NCBI GenBank assembly: GCA_937891905.1
Contig: CALATT010000091.1
Location: forward strand, 1-18,719
DNA length: 18,719 bases
Source of the DNA: an uncultured Bacteroidales bacterium
GTDB taxonomy: Bacteria > Bacteroidota > Bacteroidia > Bacteroidales > Paludibacteraceae
Direction of reading: 5' to 3'
Below the pieces are notes generated by a model. It saw nothing but the letters and a program-made list of their open reading frames with translations, was not told the DNA's origin and ran no database searches. Position numbers and translations under genes: made by a program. Every line of letters begins with the position of its first letter. Within the stretch, counting starts at the first letter, position 1. This document shows positions 6,869 through 12,421 of this stretch, piece after piece.

Positions 6869-7325
6869 ATAATTGTTTAAGCATGGCTTTGCAGCCCTCC
6901 AAGATATCTGTGTATGTTGTTTCAAAATCACCTGTGTACCAAGGGTCCGCTACATTGGCTTCTTTGCCGGCCCATTGCATGAGAAGCGACACTTTGTTTT
7001 GTGTGTCTTCGCCAATAATGTAACGCATGAGTCTTAGGTTACTCTGGTCCATACAAACGATATGATCGTAATAGTGGTAATCTGCTTTGGTCATCTGCCT
7101 TGCTCCACGGCGAGAGAAAGGAATGCCGTGTGCAGCAAGTGTGCGTTTGGCTGGCGGATAAATGTCGTTTCCGATCTCTTCGGTAGAGACAGCAGCGGAC
7201 GCAATCTCAAAATTGCTATTCTGTGCGATTTCATCGGATGTTTCTACCAAATGCTTCATGATAAACTCTGCCATCGGTGAGCGGCATATATTGCCGTGGC
7301 ATATAAAAAGAATCTTTGTTGTCAT
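6867..7325 (-). CDS. Low-molecular-weight protein-tyrosine phosphatase
   Basis: The 152-residue protein has the complete signature of LMW phosphotyrosine phosphatases. The P-loop CHGNICRS (9-16) supplies nucleophile Cys9 and Arg15, and DPWYTGDF (127-134) supplies the general acid Asp127. Length and fold order match the family. Substrates are phosphotyrosine proteins in the cytoplasm. In many bacteria such enzymes act on tyrosine kinases of capsule export, but this gene is not next to such a kinase. It lies 10 bases after the DUF1232 gene and shares its promoter. A terminator overlaps its stop codon. Confidence 0.94.
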   Translation of the reverse strand: MTTKILFICHGNICRSPMAEFIMKHLVETSDEIAQNSNFEIASAAVSTEEIGNDIYPPAKRTLAAHGIPFSRRGARQMTKADYHYYDHIVCMDQSNLRLMRYIIGEDTQNKVSLLMQWAGKEANVADPWYTGDFETTYTDILEGCKAMLKQL

Positions 7326-7335
7326 AATGGGGTGT

Positions 7336-7527
7336 TTAGTTCTTGTTTTTGAGTTTGTTGGTTACTCTCACCGCGTTAGCTATAACCAGTAGGATGGCGA
7401 TGATATCATCTATCCAGCCAATTAAGGGCATGGTGTCGGGTAGTAAGTCTGTAGGCACGATGAGGTATAGGATACCCACTGCAATAGTTATGCCCAATTT
7501 TAGTTTCTGTTTTGTTTTGGGTTGCAT
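7336..7527 (-). CDS. DUF1232 (YkvA-type) small membrane protein
   Basis: The 63-residue protein has a basic start (MQPKTKQKLKLG), a hydrophobic helix, then the conserved core YLIVPTDLLPDTMPLIGWID (21-40) and a second hydrophobic segment ending in a basic tail. The P-x-DLLPD-x-x-P-x-IGWIDD pattern defines DUF1232. Its biochemical role is not established. It is the first gene of a two-gene unit with the LMW phosphatase and starts about 13 bases after the predicted transcript start. Confidence 0.9.
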   Translation of the reverse strand: MQPKTKQKLKLGITIAVGILYLIVPTDLLPDTMPLIGWIDDIIAILLVIANAVRVTNKLKNKN

Positions 7528-7547
7528 AGTGCATGTTTTTTACAGCA

Positions 7548-7579
7548 CAAAGGTACTGCTTTTTTTGCATATATGCAAG
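7548..7579 (-). promoter_or_regulatory. Promoter of the DUF1232/phosphatase unit
   Basis: CTTG (7576-7579, one mismatch to TTTG) and TACCTTTG (7548-7555) on the minus strand are separated by exactly 20 bases. The spacer contains CATATATGC, seven A and GCAG, almost identical to the spacer of the glycosyltransferase operon promoter at 12356-12387. The -33 overlaps the end of the upstream terminator. Confidence 0.82.
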
Positions 7580-7607
7580 AAAAAATCGCCGTTAAGCGAT
7601 TTTTTCT
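7578..7607 (-). terminator. Strong terminator after the PH-like/HTH gene pair
   Basis: A perfect 12-base inverted repeat (AGAAAAAATCGC, 7578-7589, and its complement, 7596-7607) encloses a six-base loop. The GC pairs sit at the loop and the A/T-runs at the base, the form of a rho-independent terminator that could work in both directions. It lies 19 bases past the stop of the gene at 7627-8271. Confidence 0.85.
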
Positions 7608-7626
7608 GAAAAGTCTATAGATGATA

Positions 7627-8271
7627 CTATTGTTGTTTTATCCTGATTGCGATGGCATGTGCAAGTTCTTCGGAGTATGATGTGCATCGCAGTTTGCGCT
7701 CAATACCATTTACAATAATGACAACACTTGGTGTCGTTATTAGGAAATCAGATATATATACTTTTTCTATATTGTCTATCGGGATGTATAAGTCGGTAGT
7801 TAAATGAGACCAATCATATTCTTGAATATGTAGAATGTTTTCTTGGATGGTGTACTTGTTGCGTGAGGAAAATAAATAAAAGAGAACCATTGTAGCAAGA
7901 GATATTAAAGAAGCCATCACAATGGCAACAATAAGCCCCCTGTGACTAAAAAAAATGATACCAGTAAGAAAACTCGAGACAGCCCATATAATCACACGAA
8001 GCCAATCAATGGAACTGCTGTAATCGGGATACATGTCCGGTGATAGATTGCGTTCTTCTTCGGTTAAGATTATAGTTTTTTTGATTTTGCTTGATAATAA
8101 GATTATGAGCATATAGATGCATAAGACTGTGCTATTGAAAATTACAGACCATTTAAAACTTACTTCGAAATGCCTATCGTAATAATGAAATCCAGCATAG
8201 GCAAGTGCAGGCAAAAGTGTAATTATTTCTCTGGCAATAACGAGGAGCGTTTTTCTTATAGAGTGTGTCAT
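7627..8271 (-). CDS. Membrane protein with C-terminal bacterial PH-like domain
   Basis: The 214-residue protein has four predicted transmembrane helices in two pairs, at about 9-28, 40-60, 91-109 and 113-133. A cytoplasmic segment of about 135-214 follows. That segment (YTIQENILHI, then PIDNIEKVYI, then a strand pair and a final amphipathic helix) resembles bacterial PH domains of the YdbT/DUF304 kind. I do not recognise a named family. It starts 2 bases after the stop of the membrane HTH gene, so the two are surely one unit. By position it may control or modify that regulator, for example by binding it at the membrane; this is inference. Confidence 0.72.
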   Translation of the reverse strand: MTHSIRKTLLVIAREIITLLPALAYAGFHYYDRHFEVSFKWSVIFNSTVLCIYMLIILLSSKIKKTIILTEEERNLSPDMYPDYSSSIDWLRVIIWAVSSFLTGIIFFSHRGLIVAIVMASLISLATMVLFYLFSSRNKYTIQENILHIQEYDWSHLTTDLYIPIDNIEKVYISDFLITTPSVVIIVNGIERKLRCTSYSEELAHAIAIRIKQQ

Positions 8272-8273
8272 AA

Positions 8274-8744
8274 TTATTTTGTTTTAGTGGCGAAAGCGTT
8301 TTGTGCTATTTGGTCTAACTGTGCGGCGGTAGTATTCATTCTTTGTGCAATGAGTTGTCGTCGCTTGTAGTATGTTCGTTTAGACATGTCTGCGAGTTGA
8401 AGTATGTCTGTGTTGCTTACTCCTAACCCGATGAGTGTAACTACTTGAGTGTCCGTTTCTGTTAGTGCCGGGTATTGGTGCTTGAGTTTTTTGATTTTAT
8501 CGGAAAATAAATGTTGCAAATCATCTAAGGCATTGTTGCCTTTTTGTTGTTGAATTTGTTTGACGAGTAACTGGTGTCTCCATGCTTCTTCTCGTTGATT
8601 GATAGCCATTTTTATTCGCAAGTCTGTTAATTGGCGTTTTAGAAAAGCTACCCGAGTGCCTATAATACAAATAATAAGAACTAAAACATATATTCCAATG
8701 CCGAAGAAAATAATGAGATTGAGGAAGGATTCAGTTGTTTCCAT
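8274..8744 (-). CDS. Membrane-anchored LuxR-like HTH protein without sensor domain
   Basis: I choose the ATG at 8744 (156 residues) because the in-frame ATG at 8822 lies upstream of the promoter at 8769-8800. The protein starts with one transmembrane helix (about 9-31), followed by a charged, probably coiled-coil stretch rich in Gln and Lys (33-90). The C-terminal HTH runs from LTETDTQVVTLIGLGVSNTD (94-113) to SKRTYYKRRQLIAQRM (121-136). The HTH aligns without large gaps to the end of the TPR regulator at 3550-4779 (shared LTE, GLS/GLGVS, KR and LIA positions). No periplasmic sensor is present, so if it senses anything it must do so through the helix, the coiled coil or its neighbour encoded 2 bases downstream. 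Confidence 0.78.
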   Translation of the reverse strand: METTESFLNLIIFFGIGIYVLVLIICIIGTRVAFLKRQLTDLRIKMAINQREEAWRHQLLVKQIQQQKGNNALDDLQHLFSDKIKKLKHQYPALTETDTQVVTLIGLGVSNTDILQLADMSKRTYYKRRQLIAQRMNTTAAQLDQIAQNAFATKTK

Positions 8745-8768
8745 ATACTTTGGTTTTGAAATTCGCTG

Positions 8769-8800
8769 CAAAGGTACAATAGAAAAACGAATTATGCAAT
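8769..8800 (-). promoter_or_regulatory. Promoter of the membrane HTH/PH-like pair
   Basis: ATTG (8797-8800, one mismatch to TTTG) and TACCTTTG (8769-8776) on the minus strand are exactly 20 bases apart. The leader to the ATG at 8744 is about 17 bases. The site decides the start of the gene at 8274-8744, because the longer in-frame start is upstream of it. Confidence 0.8.
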
Positions 8801-8993
8801 AGTAGTTGCTTTTCTTTATCACTAATTTGTATGATAAGCTTATTGTATGTATCTTGTTTGCAGGTGATTAGCTTTTGTGCGTTGATGTAGAATCTTCGCA
8901 CACATAATATATCGATTTTGATAGTAAAGTAAGTGAAAAATAGAAATGTATTATATAAGTACACATAAAAGATGCAAATACAATAGATAAAAG

Positions 8994-9015
8994 TATATAT
9001 ACTATAGTATATATA
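8994..9015. repeat. Perfect 22-base AT palindrome
   Basis: The sequence centred between 9004 and 9005 (core CTATAG, flanked by alternating A and T) is a perfect inverted repeat of 11 bases per arm with no loop. It could be a dimer binding site or a cruciform-prone element. In AT-alternating sequence such symmetry arises easily, so a function is not implied. Confidence 0.6.
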
Positions 9016-9047
9016 GTATAAAGCGTAAAAATGCACTTTTTGAGGTG

Positions 9048-9091
9048 TTATCTTATGGTTATCCTATGGGTATGTTATGGCTATCCTATGG
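9048..9091. repeat. Four tandem copies of an 11-base unit
   Basis: Units are TTATCTTATGG (9048-9058), TTATCCTATGG (9059-9069), GTATGTTATGG (9070-9080) and CTATCCTATGG (9081-9091). All fit NTATSYTATGG apart from TTATCTTATGG, which fits by the Y position. TATGG is invariant. Units two and four differ only at the first base. The period is close to one helical turn, so repeated sites would face the same side of DNA. Confidence 0.8.
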
Positions 9092-9151
9092 TAAGGATTG
9101 CTATTGAGTTGTTATGTGGAATTAGTAACCACCAATTTTCGAAAGAGAGTG

Positions 9152-9183
9152 CAAAATTACGGAAAATAAATGGAAAAAGCAAG
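9152..9183 (-). promoter_or_regulatory. Possible leftward promoter into the intergenic region
   Basis: CTTG (9180-9183) and TAATTTTG (9152-9159) on the minus strand are exactly 20 bases apart, each compatible with the consensus but neither the strongest form. A transcript would start near 9145 and cross the 11-base repeats and the palindrome. No gene with a matching start follows before 8800, so it would be a non-coding RNA, or read-through to the gene at 8274-8744, or nothing. Confidence 0.4.
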
Positions 9184-9208
9184 AATGTTGCACTTTTTTG
9201 TCCAAATA

Positions 9209-9240
9209 TTTGCATATTTGATTTTTTTGCAGTACCTTTG
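9209..9240 (+). promoter_or_regulatory. rpsP: Promoter of rpsP
   Basis: TTTG (9209-9212) and TACCTTTG (9233-9240) are separated by exactly 20 bases, a full consensus match. The -33 extends as TTTGCATAT and the -7 as GCAGTACCTTTG. The untranslated leader to the ATG at 9329 would be about 80 bases, long enough to hold regulatory structure. Confidence 0.88.
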
Positions 9241-9242
9241 CA

Positions 9243-9310
9243 CGCTTTTTCGTGTAAAAAGCAGGTCATTCATTATTAACCCGGGCATGGATTCGCGTAA
9301 TCCGACGCCC
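9243..9310 (+). promoter_or_regulatory. Structured rpsP leader with two hairpins
   Basis: First hairpin: GCTTTTT (9244-9250) pairs with AAAAAGC (9256-9262). An alternative pairing of CACG (9241-9244) with CGTG (9251-9254) excludes it. Second hairpin: GGGC (9283-9286) pairs with GCCC (9307-9310), and GGATT (9289-9293) pairs with AATCC (9299-9303) around the loop CGCGT, with a 2x3 internal loop. The second hairpin ends 18 bases before the start codon. Autogenous control by ribosomal proteins through leader hairpins is well known in general; whether bS16 binds here is inference. Confidence 0.5.
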
Positions 9311-9328
9311 ATAAAACAACACAAACAA

Positions 9329-9889
9329 ATGGCAACAAAAATTCGTTTGGCTCGTTATGGTCACAAAGACTATGCTTTCTACCACATTGTAGTAGCAAAC
9401 AGCCGTGCGCCACGCGATGGCAAGTTTATTGAGCGTATCGGTTCTTACAATCCAAACACCAACCCTGGTACTGTAATTCTCAATTTTGAGCGTGCTTTGT
9501 ACTGGATTGGCGTAGGTGCAGAACCAACAGACACCGTGCGTACTATCCTTTCTAACGAAGGTGTACTTCTTATGAAGCACTTGAATGGTGGTGTGGCAAA
9601 GGGTGCGTTCAGTCAAGAAGAGGCTCAAAAGCGTTTTGACGCTTGGAAGGCTCAAAAGGATGCTAAGAATGGCAAGATCAGCCAAGCTGAGGCAGACAAG
9701 AAAGCTGCTGCTGCAAAGGCTCTCCTCGCACAAGAGGTAGAGACCAATAAGGCAAAAGCTGCTGCATTAGCAGAGAAGCGTGCTGCTGCCGCTGCTGAGT
9801 TGGCTGCTGCTGCACAAGAGGCTGCACAGGAAGCTGCTGCTGCAGAGGCAGAGGCTAACGGTGAGGCTCCAGCAGAGGCTGAGGCTTAA
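9329..9889 (+). CDS. rpsP: Ribosomal protein bS16 with long Ala/Glu-rich tail
   Basis: The 186-residue product starts at the ATG at 9329 with MATKIRLARYGHKDYAFYHI. It continues with ANSRAPRDGKFIERIGSYNP (23-42), the unmistakable start of bS16, a primary binder of 16S rRNA in the 30S subunit. The conserved domain ends at about residue 85. The remaining roughly 100 residues are a low-complexity helical extension of Ala, Glu, Lys and Gln (notably 124-186). Such tails occur on bS16 in Bacteroidota, whereas E. coli bS16 has about 82 residues. An in-frame start at 9170 lies upstream of the promoter and is rejected. No rimM or trmD follows, so rpsP is a single-gene unit with its own promoter, structured leader and terminator. 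Confidence 0.97.
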   Translation: MATKIRLARYGHKDYAFYHIVVANSRAPRDGKFIERIGSYNPNTNPGTVILNFERALYWIGVGAEPTDTVRTILSNEGVLLMKHLNGGVAKGAFSQEEAQKRFDAWKAQKDAKNGKISQAEADKKAAAAKALLAQEVETNKAKAAALAEKRAAAAAELAAAAQEAAQEAAAAEAEANGEAPAEAEA

Positions 9890-9930
9890 GAAAACGGAGC
9901 TCGGTGCAACGCATCGAAATACCGAAAAAG

Positions 9931-9962
9931 AAAAGTCCGGAACGCAAGTTTCGGACTTTTTT
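9931..9962 (+). terminator. Terminator shared by rpsP and the convergent fusion gene
   Basis: AAAAGTCCGGAAC (9931-9943) pairs with 9948-9960 over 13 positions with one G-U pair, closed by a GCAA tetraloop. The hairpin runs into TTTTTT on the plus strand and into a matching T-run on the minus strand. It lies 41 bases past rpsP and directly abuts the stop codon of the convergent gene (9961-9963), so it probably serves both. Confidence 0.9.
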
Positions 9963-12300
9963 ATTCATAGAAATCAACATAAACGAATCGGATACGCGGG
10001 TCAGTGGAGAAGAGACTGTCTGCTTTCCTGCGGCTGATTTCGCCACCGAAAAGCGCAAAGCAGTCTCCGTCGCATTGCGAGAGGTCTGCACAATGGCGGT
10101 AGTTGAAGGCATAACTGCGGATGACAGCAGGCGTATCGGTCTTCAAAGGCGGCACACAGCTTGCCAGCACATGATAGCCCTTCTCCTGAAGCGCGAAATA
10201 ATCCGCGTCGGAGAAACACTCCACCCACATCCGATCCTTGTATTTACCGAGCCACCGGTCTATGACCGCCGGATCGGAGATCTTGTCGGTTACTAATGTT
10301 AGCTGCGGGTTAGCCGTCAAGATCGAGTCCATCCGTGGAAAATCAATTGGCGTGAACAGTCCGTAAATCTTTCTTGCCATAAACTCGTCATGAGTAGGCG
10401 CTTCGGTCCATTCGAACTGCCAGTCATGCCAAGCCACCAACTCACCGTCCGATGTGACAGACAGATCCAACTCTATGAAATCAAACCCGTGCGCCAGCGT
10501 GTTGCGGACAGCTTCGAGGCTGTTGGAATACATATACCGATAGACGCTCCCGCCGGCATGCGCGATATAATGCGGCAGATCGGGGGATTCAAACCAATTC
10601 GTCCGAATCAGCTTGTCGGCGAGTGAACGCCGGAGCGTATAGTTATCGTCCGCGTAACAAGGTTCGTCTATCAAGTTATGCCCCATGCCCTTCCAGAAAT
10701 AATGTTGCTGACCGACGGCGTGCAGGATAGTAGGAAAGATGTCTCCCTGTTTGGCTTGTGGGATATAGATTGTGCTGTCTATACACGGAGCGGTCATTAT
10801 GAATGGACATCCGGCGTCCCCAGTGCCGAAAGGCAGGTTCGCGCGCAAACCGTAGTCCCGCACTTCTTTGCTCATGTCATATGTGAAGATACGGTGGTCG
10901 CCGGTGATGGCGATTGTGCTGTTTTGCATCACTTCCGCCGTGTCTGCCCAAGCCAAGAAACGCCCAACCTGACGGTCGGTATAATGCGCTGTGCGGAGGT
11001 AATTCTGAATAATAGAAGGTATTGTATCTGGCAGTTCCATCGCGTCAGGAGAACTATCGAAAGGTAGGTGCCCGTTGATAGTGATTCCCATTGCGCAACA
11101 GGGCGCGGAGACAGTGTCGAGGGTCTGTATTAGTTTGTCTATCACGATACTGTCGTTCCATGCAAACCGGTAGTCCGTGTCGGGTTCGATGAGCTCCTGA
11201 TAGCCATAGGCAGGGGTCATCCGCCGTTGGTTCCATGTGTTGCGGCAGGGGTTGATGATTGCGCTGCGGGGATAGAAATGCGCAAGGTTGGGGTAGGTGC
11301 AGTAGTCATAGTCGATACAGGCAATCCCTTCCTGAGTGGGGTAAAGACCGGTATTGATAATCATTTGCCCGTCACCCGACATGCCGTATCCGATCTGTGT
11401 AGTGGCATCGCGGGCGTAAAGGACAGGTTGGGAGCCTATATATGCCTTCATAGCGGGACATACCGGATTGCCGGAAACATCCTCCGCATCCAACACCCAC
11501 GACTCAAAACTCTCCAACAGCAGAATAACAAGGTGCCCTTGCGGCTCTGCCGGAGACAAGGGCGGAGAGACGAGTTTGGTAAGTTCGGCTTGTTCATCGG
11601 CTGTCAACTCTACCGGAGTGGTTCTATTCGCATAATACAGAATACAATCCGCCACCATATAGAGAGGATAAGCGAGAACCGAACGATGGTGGATATAATG
11701 CGTCGCTCTGCGCTCGTTCTCACTCACATCCACGAAGAATGCCTGCGGCACACTGCACGGGTTGACCCACTCCCATGTGAAAGGAGCGCCGTTGATATAG
11801 GGCTTGTGATAGTGCCACCGGAGGACCGAGCCTGTGAAGCTTAACATAACGCCGGCAATGAGGGCAATGAGTGTTTCCCACCACCGGAAAGGAGTAGCTT
11901 CCCAGAGGAAACAGAGAGCTGCGGCGCAAGTAAGGAGCGGAAACAAAAGCAATGAAGCATCGCAATAAGGGATGATGCTGGACCAGAACCCCTCCATGTT
12001 GCCTGTGAGGGAGAGGAGGTGCCAGGTGATGAAGAGATGGTTGACGCGGTAGTAGATGATTTGGGCTATGATCCAGAGGTCGGTAATTCCCAGAAGAGTG
12101 AACACCGGCCATCGTTTGGGAGTCCACATCACCGTAATCGCAAGAATGACAGCCGCCGCCCATTTGAAATAAGTATGGGCAGGAGAGATGTACAAGCCGG
12201 TATCCACTATTGCGTCAAACAGAAAACATTTGGCACCAAGCAGACCGACCACCAGCAGAAAACGGGACCATGCTCCTATATGTTGGCGACTAAAATTCAT
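9961..12300 (-). CDS. LTA-synthase-like phosphotransferase fused to a GDPD domain
   Basis: The 779-residue protein has about five N-terminal membrane helices (residues 12-160), then an alkaline-phosphatase-superfamily domain of LTA synthase type (about 255-560). Expected metal and catalytic positions are Glu263 (LLLESFES), Ser308 (GYGMSGDGQ; Thr in LtaS), His411 (INGHLPF) and Asp468-His469 (TGDHR). A glycerophosphodiester phosphodiesterase domain (about 576-779) follows, with His581 (IAHAGG), Glu610 and Asp612 (FIELDLS), TSDGE (616-620) and His625 (AWHD). The usual HRG motif reads HAG. The layout suggests an enzyme that transfers or removes phosphoglycerol-type groups on surface glycans in the periplasm; this is inference. 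Composition is unusual: two sampled 60-base blocks are 57% and 52% G+C, against 32% in a block of the adjacent glycosyltransferase gene, suggesting transfer. It converges on rpsP and diverges from the polysaccharide operon. Confidence 0.85.
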   Translation of the reverse strand: MNFSRQHIGAWSRFLLVVGLLGAKCFLFDAIVDTGLYISPAHTYFKWAAAVILAITVMWTPKRWPVFTLLGITDLWIIAQIIYYRVNHLFITWHLLSLTGNMEGFWSSIIPYCDASLLLFPLLTCAAALCFLWEATPFRWWETLIALIAGVMLSFTGSVLRWHYHKPYINGAPFTWEWVNPCSVPQAFFVDVSENERRATHYIHHRSVLAYPLYMVADCILYYANRTTPVELTADEQAELTKLVSPPLSPAEPQGHLVILLLESFESWVLDAEDVSGNPVCPAMKAYIGSQPVLYARDATTQIGYGMSGDGQMIINTGLYPTQEGIACIDYDYCTYPNLAHFYPRSAIINPCRNTWNQRRMTPAYGYQELIEPDTDYRFAWNDSIVIDKLIQTLDTVSAPCCAMGITINGHLPFDSSPDAMELPDTIPSIIQNYLRTAHYTDRQVGRFLAWADTAEVMQNSTIAITGDHRIFTYDMSKEVRDYGLRANLPFGTGDAGCPFIMTAPCIDSTIYIPQAKQGDIFPTILHAVGQQHYFWKGMGHNLIDEPCYADDNYTLRRSLADKLIRTNWFESPDLPHYIAHAGGSVYRYMYSNSLEAVRNTLAHGFDFIELDLSVTSDGELVAWHDWQFEWTEAPTHDEFMARKIYGLFTPIDFPRMDSILTANPQLTLVTDKISDPAVIDRWLGKYKDRMWVECFSDADYFALQEKGYHVLASCVPPLKTDTPAVIRSYAFNYRHCADLSQCDGDCFALFGGEISRRKADSLFSTDPRIRFVYVDFYE

Positions 12301-12319
12301 TGTTTACTCTTTTTCGCTG

Positions 12320-12349
12320 CAAAATTACACAAAATAATTGAATTACAAA
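12320..12349 (-). promoter_or_regulatory. Probable promoter of the fusion gene
   Basis: TAATTTTG (12320-12327) fits TAnnTTTG on the minus strand. TTTG at 12346-12349 lies 18 bases upstream, slightly short of the usual 19-21, so this promoter is predicted to be weaker. The leader to the ATG at 12300 is about 10-15 bases. It stands back to back with the promoter at 12356-12387. Confidence 0.55.
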
Positions 12350-12355
12350 AAAAAA

Positions 12356-12387
12356 ATTGCTTATATGCAAAAAAAGTAGTATCTTTG
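12356..12387 (+). promoter_or_regulatory. Promoter of the glycosyltransferase operon
   Basis: ATTG (12356-12359, one mismatch) and TATCTTTG (12380-12387) are exactly 20 bases apart. The spacer has CTTATATGC, seven A and GTAG and nearly matches the promoter at 7548. The start of the transcript can form a hairpin (CTTTTT 12392-12397 with AAAAAG 12403-12408), like rpsP. This is the only promoter seen for the six genes to 18590. Confidence 0.78.
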
Positions 12388-12421
12388 TGCGCTTTTTATG
12401 TAAAAAAGAGTTCTATTTACT

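Larger units (their letters stand above)
8801..9208. other. AT-rich intergenic region between divergent units
   Basis: About 400 bases without a convincing gene. Open frames here are short, rich in Ile/Tyr/Phe and unlike proteins. The region holds a 22-base palindrome (8994-9015), a four-copy 11-base tandem repeat (9048-9091) and a possible leftward promoter (9152-9183). The rest is AT-rich with no further structure that I can support. Confidence 0.7.

Noticed and set aside
8745..8822. Longer start for the membrane HTH gene (ATG at 8822)
   Set aside because: It lies upstream of the consensus promoter at 8769-8800 and adds residues before the membrane helix that look like translated promoter DNA.
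9031..9279. Small protein of 82 residues encoded over the 11-base repeats
   Set aside because: It spans the repeats and the rpsP promoter and has a composition dictated by them; no start signal is visible.
9170..9328. Longer start for rpsP (ATG at 9170)
   Set aside because: It is upstream of the promoter; the bS16 family begins with the MATKIRLAR-like sequence at 9329.
9266..9733. Antisense open frame opposite rpsP
   Set aside because: rpsP is certain on the plus strand; the frame has no homology that I can see.
11227..11844. Open frame of 205 codons on the plus strand opposite the fusion gene
   Set aside because: The opposite strand encodes a domain with recognisable catalytic motifs. Long antisense frames are expected in GC-rich genes.
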